A stretch of 64,000 nt of DNA. It comes from Symbiodinium natans. Its lineage: Eukaryota > Sar > Dinophyceae > Suessiales > Symbiodiniaceae. A program made the translations under genes and the position numbers. The stretch covers positions 62,001 to 126,000 of the forward strand of contig CAJNDS010002680.1 of assembly GCA_905221605.1 (NCBI GenBank), in the 5' to 3' direction. Every line of letters begins with the position of its first letter. The first letter of the stretch is position 1. Below, piece after piece: positions 30,905 to 41,764 of the stretch. The notes under the pieces are model-generated. The model was not told the DNA's origin and ran no database searches. It worked only from the letters and a program-made list of their open reading frames with translations.

Positions 30905-31088
30905 CAAGGCGGCTAAACACTAAACCCTGAACCCTAAGCCCTAACCCTTAAACCTAAACCCTAATCCCTAAACCCTCAACCGTAAGCCCTAACCCTTAAA
31001 CCTAAACCCTAATCCCTAAACCCTAAACCCCCAACCCTAAACCCTAAACCCTCAACCCTGAACCCTAAGCCCCAGCCCTAAAGCCCCC
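30905..31088 (-). repeat. degenerate CCCTAAA array with duplicated 35-bp segment
   Basis: CCCTAACCCTTAAACCTAAA followed by CCCTAATCCCTAAACCCT occurs twice, showing that blocks of variant units duplicate together. Confidence 0.85.
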
Positions 31089-31089
31089 A

Positions 31090-31179
31090 AGGCTCGACAG
31101 CTACTATGGCGGCAATTGCCTGGCCATCCGGCCCTGCTCCATGCAGCACCCTGGCTTTCCTGAAGCCTCCGGCTCCAGG
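31090..31179 (+). CDS. possible exon, telomere-flanked
   Basis: CCCAAG|G opens RLDSYYGGNCLAIRPCSMQH, then PGFPEASGSR, ending at CCAGG|GCTTTGGGGTTTAGGG. CCCTAA units lie left and TTTAGGG units right. Confidence 0.4.
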
Positions 31180-31290
31180 GCTTTGGGGTTTAGGGTTTGG
31201 GGTTTAGGGTTTGGGGTTTAGGGTTTGGGGTTTAGGGTTTGGGGTTTGGGGTTTGGGGTTTGGGGTTTGGGGTTTGGGGTTTGGGGCCGT
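31180..31290 (+). repeat. TTTAGGG/TTTGGGG dimer array then pure TTTGGGG
   Basis: The units alternate TTTGGGG-TTTAGGG as a 14-mer, then become homogeneous TTTGGGG. Confidence 0.95.
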
Positions 31291-31390
31291 ACGGATTTCG
31301 GAGTGAGGCTTCACGAGCCCCTAAACCCTGAGCCCGAAATCCCTTCCAGAAGGGAGATACCGTAAACTACACGCATGGCTCCTCATCGTT

Positions 31391-31599
31391 TTGTGGGACA
31401 TTTCCCAACTCAAGTGGGTGTTGGAAGTTTCTGGGAATATATGGCTTGCAGAGTCGAAGCACCCGAGAAGTGCATGCCAAAAAACAGGTTTTTGTAAGGT
31501 AGTTGCTTGCACACAACCCCCCAAAGGGGGCACCAGGTTCCTGCTACAACTACCCAGCGCTAAGAACAGGAGCCCTTTTGTCTTGCTAGGCTTGACCCC
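31391..31599 (+). CDS. possible exon, about 70 codons
   Basis: The frame reads DISQLKWVLEVSGNIWLAES, KHPRSACQKTGFCKVVACTQ and RFLLQLPSAKNRSPFVLLG, then enters CCCCAAACCC repeats. The minus-strand ORF over it is judged weaker. Confidence 0.4.
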
Positions 31600-31609
31600 A
31601 AACCCCAAA

Positions 31610-31725
31610 CTCCACTCACTGAACCCTAAACCCCAAACCCCAAACCCCAAACCCCAAACCCTAAACCCTAAACCCCAAACCCCAAACCCCAAACCCCGAA
31701 CCCTAAACCCTAAACCCTAAACGCC
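31610..31725 (-). repeat. CCCCAAA/CCCTAAA array
   Basis: The mixed heptamers form the left flank of a unique 100-bp segment whose frame reads QAQAAEASWVHFTTLCD up to the next array. Confidence 0.95.
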
Positions 31726-31830
31726 CCAAAGCCCCGCAACACCCCCCTGAGCCTGAATTCCTGAGGCACTTCTCGTCGCCGCAGGCTCAGGCAGCTGAGG
31801 CCTCTTGGGTTCACTTCACTACTCTTTGCG

Positions 31831-31898
31831 ATTTAGGGTTTAGGGTTTAGGGTTTAGGGTTTAGGGTTTAGGGTTTAGGGTTTAGGGTTTAGGGTTTA
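31831..31898 (+). repeat. TTTAGGG array
   Basis: Nine perfect units directly follow the open segment 31764-31830. Confidence 0.95.
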
Positions 31899-32276
31899 AT
31901 AGTCCATGTATGAATCTTAGAAGAGAAATATGTTTTGTTCTTTGTGGGGGTTCTTAAGCAAATCGTAGTAGGGTTTGGGGGTTGAGGGTCCAAGCTACAC
32001 TCGAAAGGCTGAGCCCACCCTTAGCTTAGGAAGGCAACACACACACACACACACATAGTCGTGGGAGCCATCAGAAGCTTCGAGCGCAGGTGCGGACCTT
32101 CGTGTCCCTGCTGCGGAACCCGCATGCCAATGACGACGGAGCCTACAGGCACGAAGCGCCGCATCCTTCAGAATAAGTCTTTACTGGGGTTTAGGTTTTC
32201 GGGCTTCGGGTTTTTTGGGCGTTGGGGTGTTGCAGTTGCGGGTGTCTAACCACGGGTGCAGGGTTTACCATTTTAA

Positions 32277-32426
32277 TGTAGCAGGCAGCAGCCGCGTGAC
32301 CTAGATGAAAAATCCTGCTGGAGGTTCCGCATTGGGGACAACCTAATCCTGGATGTGCCTCGCCACTTCACAGCCGACTATGCCGCTGGCCCGGCATTGA
32401 CTCGTGGACTAGGATCTAGATCTTAG
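32277..32426 (+). CDS. possible terminal exon, 49 codons
   Basis: GTAGCAG|G lies at the left. The frame reads DLDEKSCWRFRIGDNLILDV and PRHFTADYAAGPALTRGLGS before TAG. The alternation of charged and aliphatic residues looks like a folded domain. It has no methionine, so if real it is an exon. Confidence 0.45.
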   Translation, partial: CSRQQPRDLDEKSCWRFRIGDNLILDVPRHFTADYAAGPALTRGLGSRS

Positions 32427-32940
32427 CAGGAGTCCTTTGTCCCCAAAGCTCTACCCAGAGCAACACAAGGTGCCCTTGCAAATGACCCAACAACAGTACA
32501 CATAGGAATACCCGAAAGATTCAGCCCTGAGAAGAAGAATACGAAGAAGCATAAGAATAATGAAGCAACCGAAGAACAAAACATCCGGGGGGGGGGGACC
32601 TGTTTGTAACAGATCCCAATGCGCCCAGAAGGCAAGATGCACCTAGAAGGAGACCCTTCTTTAGAGCAGCCCTCCACCACATCATGTAGCGTTAGGGTTC
32701 AGGGAACATTGCTTGGGGATTGCAGGGTTAGGGAGTTTAGATGCAGGAGATGCAGCCTTTCTTATGGGCCTCGATTAGAACCATGTTTTCTTTTGTTTAC
32801 ACGAAACCCCGGGAAATATGGGGGGGGGGGGGGGTTGCTGCAATATGGGACCCCCAATATAGACCCCCCAAAAGAGTAGGATCCCCTTATATAAGGTATA
32901 ACCCGAATATCGTAAACCCCATATTGGACACTCATGTTAC

Positions 32941-33053
32941 GGTTCCAAGGAAAGCTCGGCGCACTTCAGCCTTGTGCGGAAGCTCAGTGACGACGAGGAG
33001 ACGCGCGTCGTGGGAACGGGGCTGGGGAAGGGCAGAATCCCTAGCAGCGTTCA
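32941..33053 (+). CDS. possible exon before TTTAGGG array
   Basis: TTCCAAG|G opens a frame reading ESSAHFSLVRKLSDDEETRV and VGTGLGKGRIPSSVQ, ending at TTCAGG|GTTTAG. Both borders suit a spliced exon. Confidence 0.45.
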
Positions 33054-33341
33054 GGGTTTAGGGTGTAGGGTTTGTGGGTTTAGGGTTTAGGGTTTAGGGT
33101 GTAGGGTTTGTGGGTTTAGGGTTTAGGGTTTAGGGTTTGGGGGTTTAGTTTTTAGGCTTTGAGGCTTTAGGTTTCAGCTTTCAGGCCGAGCCTCAGCTTG
33201 AAATACCTCGGTGAGACCTTCCTTCTTAGGTCGCATGTTGCCAACAAAATAAGGAACCCCCTACATACCCCCGCCCAAAGTATCTAATCTTTATCGCACA
33301 GGAACCATTGTGGGGAACCTATCATAGTTTGAGCCTTTTAA

Positions 33342-33461
33342 CTTAGAAGAGACGTGGCCACCAGAGTCAGAGATTCCTCGCGCACTGTCTCCTCAAGTCG
33401 GCCCAGTGATGTGAGCAGTGTCTTGTCGCCCCAAACTCCAAAAAGACCCGAAAACGCTTAA
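33342..33461 (+). CDS. possible terminal exon, Ser-rich
   Basis: After CTTTTAACTTAG the frame reads DVATRVRDSSRTVSSSRPSD, then VSSVLSPQTPKRPENA and TAA. Confidence 0.4.
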   Translation, partial: LRRDVATRVRDSSRTVSSSRPSDVSSVLSPQTPKRPENA

Positions 33462-34624
33462 AATGCAATGTCGAGCGAGCCAGATTGTTTCCACCCCAAA
33501 CCCCAACCCTTCAAGGATTTAGGGTTTTCTGCTGTTTGCAGGGTTTTTTTTGCATTTTTAGGGGACCACAAGCCCATGTAAGCCCTAATCCTCCGACCGA
33601 AGGACGACCAGGATGGCGCGACCAGCTCACAGAAGCCACTCGCCCGAACTGTTGACTTGCAGGTTCATATGGATTCTTACTTATATGTACCCTAAGTTTG
33701 GATTTACTGAACTAGGGGTTTGGGTTGAGGGTGATAAGCACTCAAGTTATTTCCTAAACCAGGGTTTTGGGTTCACGGCCTTGGGGATTTCCTGAACTAG
33801 GGGGCTAGGGTTTGGGGTTAAGGTGTGGAGGGTCATGGGTACTTCTAAGCAGACCCGAAATAATGTTGTAACTATAGTTACCATATTTTTGTTCTGCCTA
33901 GAATGCCCAACCTCCCAGCAGGGTTCGTGGAATTCCTTATGAAGGGCCAAGACCCAGGACCTAGGGTTTAGGGTTGCGGGCTTTTTGGTGGTTTGTGGTG
34001 GTTAGGGTTAGAGTTTACCAGAGGTTAGCGTTTTAAGTTTTTAGGGGCGGGCGCGCGCCATCCCTACACCGCAAATTACGAAACAACCCTAAACCTTAAT
34101 CCCTGCACCCTGGAAGCCTCAGCGCAACCCAAGTCACATCGGGCTCATATATAGAGTCTCAGATCTGGGGCTCAGGGTTTAAGTGTGAGGGTTTTGCGTT
34201 TGGGGTTTTTGGACGAAGCTTCGTACATGTTGCAGAACCTTGTGTTATGACAGCTTCACCAATGCAACGCTTCACGTCATTGCTTCATTTCGCTCTCTTC
34301 ACTTCTTGAGCTCAGTTCACTCTTGACTTGACTGCCTTCTGTTTAAGTACTCATCTTCATTCTGGTTTGCGGTGAACCTTATTTCGCATACACGATTACA
34401 GGGCGCATAAATGTCACGACCCTTTTGATGAGCCCTGAACTCCTAAGCCCTAAACGCCTAATCCCAAAACCCTAAACCCCTAAACCCCCTAAACCCCCAA
34501 GCCCCCTAAAACCCCTAAGCCGCTAAACCCCTAAACCCTGAGCTGAGGAAGAGGGACATGATCATTAGCGGCCTGCTGCTGGCCACTTGGCTGCGGTCCG
34601 GCTCAGGGCGCTTGAAGGTCTTGA

Positions 34625-34870
34625 GAGGCCCTTAGTCCTCTCAAAGCCTCTCACAGCCCTCTCAAACACTCTCAAAGCCTCCCAAAGCCTTCTTCTCAAA
34701 CCCTCTCAAGCCCTCTCAAGCCCTCTCCAAAGCCTTCTCAAGCCCTCTAAACCCTCCAAAACGTATGTTTTGGCAAAAGCATTCTCACAAAGAACCCACT
34801 TTCAAAATCAGCCCTCCTTGCCCTCTTTAAGCCCTCTCAAACACTCTCAAGCCCTCTGCACCCTCTAAAC
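34625..34870 (-). repeat. CCCTCTCAAGC minisatellite
   Basis: A 9-11-bp unit (AGCCCTCTCAA with variants) is repeated about 18 times, with a unique insert near 34760-34815. It is distinct from the telomeric units but C-rich in the same sense. Confidence 0.8.
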
Positions 34871-34907
34871 CCTTTAAACCCTATAAACCCTAGCTGTGTT
34901 TAAAAAC

Positions 34908-34982
34908 CGCGCAGATCAGGTCGGCATGATCATCCTCGTGGCCTCGAACTCGCAGCTCTCCATGAACTTAAGCGATGGCAGG
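34908..34982 (+). CDS. possible short exon
   Basis: The frame RADQVGMIILVASNSQLSMN then LSDGR runs between CCCTAA-type repeats on the left and GGGTTTAGG on the right. Confidence 0.3.
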
Positions 34983-35274
34983 GTTTAGGGCTCAGGGGTT
35001 TAGCGCTTCTTGGAATGTTTAGGGGTTCAGGTCCACTTCGGATCCCGGGGGTACAGGGCTAAGGGGCCTTTCGGATGTGGGGTGTTTAGGATTGGGCTGA
35101 TTGGGGTCATTTGGGTTAAGGGGGGTTGTTGGGGTTATTTGGGTTAAGGGGGGCTCGGGTGGGGATAGTAAGGGTTTAGGGTTTAGGGTTTAGGATAGTA
35201 CATGATCTCACAACAAGACCCCAGATCGATGAGGGAAGCGAGCATCCCAAACCCTGAAACCGCAACCTACACCC

Positions 35275-35495
35275 TACAACCCCAACACCCTAAAAACCCC
35301 AACGCCTCAAGACCCTAAAGCCCTAAAACCCTAGAGCCCTAGAGCCCTAAAACCCTAAAACCCGAAAACCCTAAAACCCTAAACTACTAAAACCCTAACA
35401 CCCTAGGTCCTAGCCCCGAAAGCCCCGAAAGCCCCTAAAGCCCCGAAAGCCCCTAAAGCCCCTAAAGCCCCTAAAGCCCCTAAAGCCCTAGCCCT
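35275..35495 (-). repeat. CCCTAAAA and GCCCCTAAA arrays
   Basis: The octamer CCCTAAAA gives way to the 9-mer GCCCCTAAA (about seven units from 35412). Confidence 0.9.
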
Positions 35496-35535
35496 AGTGT
35501 TAAGTTTCTCCTGCTGAAGGCAGCCCTGGAGCACC

Positions 35536-35722
35536 TCAGGGTTTTGGGGTTTTGGGGTACCTCAGGGTTTTAGGGTTTTGGGGTTTTGGGGTTTTGGGGT
35601 TTTGGGGTTTTGGGGTTTTTGGGGTTTTGGGGTTTTGGGGTTTTTGGGGTTTTCGGGGTTTTGGGGGTTTTCGGGTTTTCGGGTTTTCGGGTTTTGGGGT
35701 TTTGGGGTTTTGGGGTTTTGGG
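35536..35722 (+). repeat. GGGGTTTT array
   Basis: About 22 units of GGGGTTTT (the repeat sequence of Euplotes/Oxytricha telomeres) include some TTTTCGGG variants and end within 15 bp of the 28S rRNA fragment. ORFs reading FWGFGVLG come from it. Confidence 0.97.
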
Positions 35723-35734
35723 ATTCCCACTGCA

Positions 35735-36852
35735 TGTAATTACTACCCCATTGCCTTTATCGGCGAAGGAGCTGAAATGCGTTAGAGCCAAAGCTTATGT
35801 TGCAATGAGAGCGGTGAGCAACACTGCGTAGCCAGCATGGATTCCGACTTAGAGGCGTTCAGTCGTAATCCAAAAGATGACAGCTTCGCGGAATTAGCTT
35901 TTCAGCTAGCCACATTAACCAAGTATCTGAACGAAGTGTTCCTCTCGTACTGACTTCGATTACAGTCGCAGCATCTAGTTCATCAGTAGGGTAAAGATCA
36001 CATTCCATTGGCGGGTGGACAATCCGACACTTTGGGACTTCTGCGTCTCAATGATAGTAGGAGCCGACATCGAAGGATCAAAAATTCAAAAATCAACGTC
36101 GCTGTGAACGCTTGGCTGCCACAAGCCAGTTATCCGTGTGGTGATTTTTTGACACCTCTAGCTGAACATTTCTCAGATCTAAAGGATCGATCGGCCATGT
36201 TTTCACAGTGCTTTCGTACTGAAAATCAACATCAAGCAAGCTTCCCCTTTTGGTCCACATGAGATATCTGTTCTCATTGAGCTTACCTTAGGACACCGTC
36301 GTTATGATTGAACAGATGTGCCGCCCCAGCCAAGCTCCCCACCTGATCATGTCTGCCGCACAGATCAGCTGCCAAAAGAGGCAACGTTGAAGCAACAAAT
36401 CACATGATGCAAGTTTCAGTCTCACGGAATAGGAAAAATGACATTAAGAGTAGTGGTATTTCCAGATCACCGGAGCTCCCACTTCTGCTACACCTCCTAA
36501 GTCATGTCACAAAGTCGGTCAAGTGTCAAGCTCAGCAGGGTCTTCTTTCCCCGCTGATTATCCCAAGCCTGTTCCCTTGGCTGTGGTTTCGCTAGATAGC
36601 GGGTAGGACAGTGGGAATCTCATTAATCCTTTCATGCGCGTCACTACTTAGGTGACGAGACATTTGGCTACCTTAAGAGAGTCGTAGTTACTCCGGCCGT
36701 TTACCCGCGCTTGTTTGAATTTCACCACTTCGACATTTAGAGCGCTGGGCAGAAATCACATTGCGCGAAAACCTTCTGAGGCCATCGCAATGCTTTTCAT
36801 GGCCAATCCTTTTCCCGAAGTTCCGGATCTACTTTACCGACTTCCCTTGCCA
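35735..36852 (-). rRNA. 28S (LSU) rRNA 3' portion, internally deleted
   Basis: The minus strand matches conserved eukaryotic large-subunit rRNA: GGGTAAACGGCCGGAGTAAC, CTCTTAAGGTAGCC, GGCTGGGGCGGCACATCTG, TTTTGATCCTTCGATGTCGG and the sarcin-ricin loop AGTACGAGAGGAAC, in the right order. It begins at GGCAAGGGAAGTCGG, so the 5' two thirds are absent. Compared with the known molecule, the segment with GGGTTTAGACCGTCGTGAGA is missing between ATGTGA and TTTACCCTACTGATGA. An expansion-segment region before AAAGCATTGCGATGG is also missing. It is probably a pseudogene or a divergent rearranged copy. ORFs inside it are spurious. Confidence 0.9.
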
Positions 36853-37093
36853 GGGTTTAGGGTTGAGAGTTTAAGGTTTATTTTTTAAGGTTGAGGTCAT
36901 TTCTCTTTAGCACCAGTAAGCCCACAGCCTCGATAAATCCCTATGACAGCCTGAAACTCAAGTAAGGTTTTGGGGTTGAAGGCAGTGGGGCCTTCAGAAA
37001 GCCTAACGCCCAAACAGTTCCACGACATAAAACACCCCCCCAGCCCCGGCAACTAACCCTAAGCCCTGAGCCCTGAGCCTTAAGCCCAAAACT

Positions 37094-37769
37094 CTAAACC
37101 ACCAGACCCATCCCCAGGATGCCTCTGCTGGAAGCTGCTCTGCTTACCTCCTTCCTCATGGCCGGGCCAAATTCGAGCGTATAGGGGTTTAGGGTAGGGC
37201 AGAAGCCCCCACAATCTGTGCCCCAGCACAGGCATCTAGACATCAATAAACGCCCGGCGCAGACCTGAGCCCAAGCGTAAGCAAGGATTGAGGCGAAGCG
37301 TTGAGGTTGCAGGGTTGTGGGTTTCTCTAGGGCCAGGAAGGGCTTGCAGGAACGTGTGTTATTGCATGCGTCCTGGTGGCAGGTTGTGACCGGATGCCTC
37401 CCACAGCAGAAGGCCTTCAGTGCCACCTGGAAGAATGGCCCAGATGGATTCCTTGCTGTCGGCTGTGAGTTTTTTGTTGCAGGGCTGGTGGTTTGCCGAT
37501 GTTTTTTGCGGTGCTCTGGGGAGGCGAGGATGGGGCTCGGAGAGCGCGTCGTCAGTAAATCCCGCCACATTTTGGTCCCCTTCGAATATTCCTGCATGGG
37601 AAATCATAGACTCCAATGCGAAGCCATGCTCGTGGAGGATCTACCGGGCGAGGTCCGTGTCCCATGGCCCCGGAAGCAGGAAGCCACTTTACCCAAACCC
37701 ATGAGACACGGATGCGCGCACCGTCTCTGCAGCGAAAGTTTGGGATCTCTGACTGGAAGCAATGCTTGA
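37094..37769. other. locus with opposed long ORFs, coding strand unresolved
   Basis: A 167-codon minus ORF (37094-37597) and a 150-codon plus ORF (37317-37769) overlap. Both have some protein-like stretches (plus: KAFSATWKNGPDGFLAVGCE; minus: LEFGPAMRKEVSRAASSRGI). I cannot choose between them. Confidence 0.25.
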
Positions 37770-37803
37770 TTCTAGAAATATGCCCTGCCTCAACTCTTCC
37801 TAG

Positions 37804-38010
37804 GCGATCAACCTCCGGATCGTGCTAACGATCGTGGGCGCTTTCGGTATAGCAAAGGCCTGGCCCGGAAGATCTGGTCCTCAGCTCCCCATGATGGCGT
37901 TCCCGAAAGCCCAAAATCTCGACGTAGCATGCATGACATTCTTCGGGATATCATTTGTCGAGCCCCCCCCTAAAAAACACTGCCCCCCAAATACTCTAAG
38001 CAGCCGTTAA
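37804..38010 (+). CDS. possible exon with membrane-like segment
   Basis: TCTTCCTAG|G opens AINLRIVLTIVGAFGIAKAW, then PQLPMMAFPKAQNLDVACMT and FFGISFVE. The first 20 residues could cross a membrane. No family was recognised. Confidence 0.45.
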   Translation, partial: AINLRIVLTIVGAFGIAKAWPGRSGPQLPMMAFPKAQNLDVACMTFFGISFVEPPPKKHCPPNTLSSR

Positions 38011-38228
38011 CCCCTACAAAAGACGAAATCAACTGATCAACACTTACCTAAATACAAATAAGCAGCCTCCTGTTGCGTTCAAGGCTCGGAGGGTAGTCCA
38101 GTCCCCGAATCCGCTAGCCGAAGCGCTTCTATCGTCCAGCAATTTTGGGGCGTTGAGAGCTTCCGAGTTTAGGGGGCCTGGAACAAGGAGGTCAGAAGCA
38201 AAGCCCGGCCCGAACACAACTCACTATC

Positions 38229-38369
38229 GCAAGGCCTAGCCCCCAGATGCCCAGTTCCATGAATGGTAAGGTTCGGCATATTGTGGACGAAGTTCCCATA
38301 GGACTCGGACCGCCCACAGGCAGTCAACAAGACCAACCTGGCCGCCGTTCTCGCCCACATGATCTGTAG
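38229..38369 (+). CDS. possible terminal exon, 46 codons
   Basis: The frame includes SSMNGKVRHIVDEVPIGLGP and QQDQPGRRSRPHDL before TAG. A minus-strand ORF (38169-38360) overlaps and is the alternative. Confidence 0.4.
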   Translation, partial: ARPSPQMPSSMNGKVRHIVDEVPIGLGPPTGSQQDQPGRRSRPHDL

Positions 38370-38514
38370 CTTGACCTAACATAGAAGAAGCCTTCTTTTT
38401 TTGCCCACCATAGGCCCCCCCCCTCCCCCCCCCCCTTTCAAACCCTCAACCCTAAAACCCTCAAACCTCAACCCTGAGCCAACCCGAGCCTGAAACAGCC
38501 CTTAAACCCCTGCA

Positions 38515-38593
38515 ATGGGCGGAAAGGCCTGCTGCTCCGGGCACATCTTCCGGTCCAGACTTCTGAAGCCCAAACAAGCCCGCCTGAAACCAG
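38515..38593 (+). CDS. possible first exon with GT donor
   Basis: ATG opens MGGKACCSGHIFRSRLLKPK, then QARLKP, ending at ACCAG|GTACC. An alternative frame is also open. Confidence 0.35.
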
Positions 38594-38604
38594 GTACCAA
38601 CTTA

Positions 38605-38815
38605 GGGTTTCAGGCATACGGTTTATAGGGTTTGTAAGGTTTAAGGTTTAAGGTTTTGGGTTGAAAGGGTTTATAGGGTTTAGGGGTTTATAGGGTTTAC
38701 AGGGCTGTAGGGTTTGCAGGGTTTATGGGGTTTACAGGGTTTATGGGGTTTAGTCTAGTGTTTATAGGGTTTGTAGGGTTATTGGGTTTGTAGGGTGCAG
38801 GTTTCTAGGTTTAGG
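38605..38815 (+). repeat. degenerate TTTATAGGG array
   Basis: A 9-mer relative of the telomeric repeat (GGGTTTATA, GGGTTTACA, GGGTTTGTA) makes up most of this stretch. Confidence 0.85.
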
Positions 38816-38817
38816 GT

Positions 38818-39159
38818 CAGCCGCACCTCGTCCCTCTGCAACACCCAGCCCATGTGGTTGTGCCTTGGCACGTGGAGACTATCGTTGTGGCAGAGCTGGG
38901 CGTGTTCAAGCGCACCAACCGTCCTTACTTCAAAACCTTACACGGAACTAATTATATAGGTGTACGTTGTAGTGGCCGTAGCATGACGCGGGCGAGGCAC
39001 ACTGCTGGCCCCGTTCGGGATTCGCGGCATCTTCACTGGGATCTTTCTTGCTACTGTTGGTCTGGGTATCGTCTTCCATGCCACCGCCGAGACTTGACTG
39101 CATTTGGACGAACTTCCCAATACGAACTCCCAATACGAACAGCATCTGATTCGGGTTGA
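38818..39159 (+). CDS. possible ORF or exon, 113 codons
   Basis: Beginning at the edge of the TTTATAGGG array, the frame contains HVVVPWHVETIVVAELGVFK, RTNRPYFKTLHGTNYIGVRC and GRTSQYELPIRTASDSG before TGA. It is one of the longest repeat-free frames. Function is unknown. Confidence 0.4.
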   Translation, partial: QPHLVPLQHPAHVVVPWHVETIVVAELGVFKRTNRPYFKTLHGTNYIGVRCSGRSMTRARHTAGPVRDSRHLHWDLSCYCWSGYRLPCHRRDLTAFGRTSQYELPIRTASDSG

Positions 39160-39416
39160 GAGTGGCGCTACCCTACTTCCTAAGTCCTAAACTCAAAACA
39201 CTAGACCCTAAACCCTACCTGGCCCTACTTGCAGGTCACCATGAACCTTCAAGTGCGTGTGCCACTGTGGTCCTGAACGGCCCGGCCAACATCCGAAGTT
39301 AGGGTTTAGGGTTTATAGGTTTAGGGCTTAGGGTTCAAAGGCTTAGGGGATGAGAGGTGTAGGGTTTAGGGTTTAATACCCCCAAGCTCGGAAGACCCCG
39401 AGACAAAAACTCAAAA

Positions 39417-39509
39417 AACCCAGAGGTCGTGAGCTTGCTCTTCCCCATTGTGGTGGCCATCAGCGAGAGTCCCAAGGCGCGAATCCCCCAACCGGCTGGT
39501 CCTTTGGGT
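39417..39509 (+). CDS. possible exon, hydrophobic core
   Basis: The frame PEVVSLLFPIVVAISESPKA continues RIPQPAGPLG into a TTTAGGG block at 39510. Confidence 0.3.
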
Positions 39510-40827
39510 CTAGGGTTTAGGGTTTAAGGTTTAGGGTCTGTAGCGTTTAGGGTTGGAGGTCGAGGGGCGAGGGGTTTAGGGTTTTTAGGGGTCGGGCTTA
39601 ATGGTCAGGATCGAGAGGGGTTTCGGAATGGGAGGTCTAGGGTTTGAGGCTTTGGGGTTGAGGGGGTGAGGGCTGAGGTGTTTAAGGTCCAAGGTCGAGG
39701 GGATTGGGGGTGTTAAGGGTTGAGGGGTTTAGGCTTCTGGGGTTTTAAGGTTGAGGGGTGAGGGAGTTGGCGGTATAGGGTTCTCAGGTTTTAGTGTGTT
39801 CACACCCTAGGCTAGGAGTCAGGTTCACCGATAGAGCCCCAGGAAAGCAAGCAGAGCCATTTTTTTCCCCTGGGTAACTGCGGGACTGGACCGCTAGTGT
39901 AGTCCAAATTCGTCCAAGTTCTTTCTCTTCAGAACTCCGAAGACCTTACAACCAGCCGGCAGCCCTGAACGAAGAAGGTAGCGCTTGTGAATGCTGCAGT
40001 TTACCGTAGTAGCGTAACATCATACGCTATAAACATAGTGAGCAGGAGACGCCATTGTCAAAGTTAAGCAAACCGCGACACATGCAACATTGCATAACAT
40101 AGTTGCGAAAAAGAAGTACTGAAATGCACAAGTACAGTAGCTAATGAAGCAAACACGCGCCCAAGCCCGTTACTACCCCCAAGCCTTTCACAAACCCCAA
40201 GGCCAGCAGCCCAAGAGTTTCCCTTTTCTCCCGTAACCCCAAAACCCGAATGGGGGGAGGGGGGGTTCCGAACAGTAGCGCTAGGGTTGAGGGATTTGAG
40301 GTTCCTTATAGAGGGGTTTTGCTGCGTTTCAACCTGCGAGCCTCTTTGGAGGTGCCCGTGCCCTTGCACCAGGCCAGGGCCAGGGATCAGTCGGGATTCT
40401 GGGGCATGCCAGGGATCTAAGAAGCACAAGTCCAGAGTTGGACCTGAAAGCCCAACTTAGTTACAATGGGTCTTGGTACTAGTAACTTAGAACCGTTGAC
40501 CCAACTGTGAGTGCCCAATCACACCCGTTATAGTGCAGAGGAGTCTGTTGCGAGGAAGGAAGTCGAGGCCTTCCATCCTCTTGAATTGAGGGCACTTGTG
40601 CAATGAGAAGCAGAAAAAACATGCCAAACATAGGGCGCCCGGTAGTACCGTGCTTTCCCTTGGTGGGGGGGGGGGTTCGTATCATTTCCATGCCCCAGCC
40701 AAGCAAACAAAGAGCACCTTTTGCCGCCTAGGCTTCCTGAAAGCCTCCCCCTGGCAACCCTGAACCCTACCTAAGCCCTAAACCCTAAACCCTAAACCCC
40801 CTTAACCCCTGAATCCCTGAGACAAGT

Positions 40828-40920
40828 CTCTTGCAGGCCATGGCCGTCTTGATGATGGGTGCTGCCTGCCAGGCCCCGGACAAAGTAGAACTCCTCAAGA
40901 CGGTGCCAACCATTCGCTGA
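40828..40920 (+). CDS. possible terminal exon
   Basis: GTCTCTTGCAG|G lies in front of AMAVLMMGAACQAPDKVELL, then KTVPTIR and TGA. Confidence 0.35.
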   Translation, partial: LLQAMAVLMMGAACQAPDKVELLKTVPTIR

Positions 40921-41280
40921 TGGAAGTCAATGTTTTTTGTGGATTTTTGTTTTTTGTTTTTTTTTTGGGGGGGGTTCGGCTTCTGCTAAGTTCAAGTTGC
41001 CATTTGTTAGTGCGCCAGTGCTGCGTGTAAGGTCCGGAACCTGAACCCTACACCCACTTAGCTGCTACAGGCTCCTCCACCAACTTGCTGCACCCTCACT
41101 AAGCCCCTAAGCCCTAAGCCCTAAGCCCTAAGCCACACAGGTGTTATCACCGGTCTCGTACCAGACGAACATCATGGCCTTTCAGCTGCAGTTTGCCATA
41201 GGGGGGCGGGGGGGGATCCGAAATCTAGCATCAAATTTTTAACCCTAAACCCTAGACCCTAGACCCTAAACCCTAAACCA

Positions 41281-41392
41281 GGAGAATTTTGTCCCGGTCA
41301 AGGCCGGAAGGAAAGCCAGCAAGTTTCGTCCCCACAATTCAAAGAGGACTCCAACCAAAACCATAAGAAACCCCAAAGCCAGAAAAACTTAA
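41281..41392 (+). CDS. possible exon with acceptor at array edge
   Basis: The CCCTAAA array ends CCCTAAACCAG|G, a ready-made acceptor. The frame then reads ENFVPVKAGRKASKFRPHNS and KRTPTKTIRNPKARKT to TAA. It is very basic, compatible with a ribosomal or nucleic-acid-binding protein, but that is only a composition argument. Confidence 0.45.
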
Positions 41393-41514
41393 GTCCTAAA
41401 AGCCCTCATGGAGTGCTCCCCCTTCAGTTGTGATCACCTTCTAAGAATGGCTCAGACAGCCGAGCCCTTGCCACAGCTCTTCGGGGTCATGTTCGGGACT
41501 GGTCTTGAGGTTTT

Positions 41515-41750
41515 TTGGCATACCGTCAAGCCACCAAGATGTTAAGGACCAGCCAAGACGACTCGGAGATTCCCAACCCCCACACCTTCTATACAGGTGT
41601 TGGGCTTCGAATGTGGAAATGTTTACAACCTTGCTTGACCCTCCCTCAGCCCAAAGAAGCATTCGAGGTGTTCTCCTCTGGCTGCTACACCTTCGCAGAC
41701 TTTCCGAAGGTCGGCTTGGGAGCAGCCCGGCCTGTGTCTACTATAGGGCT
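41515..41750 (+). CDS. possible exon ending at family-B repeat
   Basis: The frame reads YRQATKMLRTSQDDSEIPNP, FYTGVGLRMWKCLQPCLTLP and EVFSSGCYTFADFPKVGLGA with high third-position G/C, and continues to the border of the family-B element. Other frames are weaker. Confidence 0.45.
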
Positions 41751-41764
41751 CGGAATAATGACTA

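Noticed and set aside
35536-35831. ORFs reading FWGFGVLG and NPKTPKPQ
   Set aside because: These are the GGGGTTTT telomere-variant array in translation. The same holds for every NPKPQTLNPKP or GFRVWGLGF frame elsewhere in the window.
36008-36595. Two plus-strand ORFs (84 and 63 codons)
   Set aside because: They lie on the antisense of the 28S rRNA fragment, whose conserved motifs explain the sequence fully.
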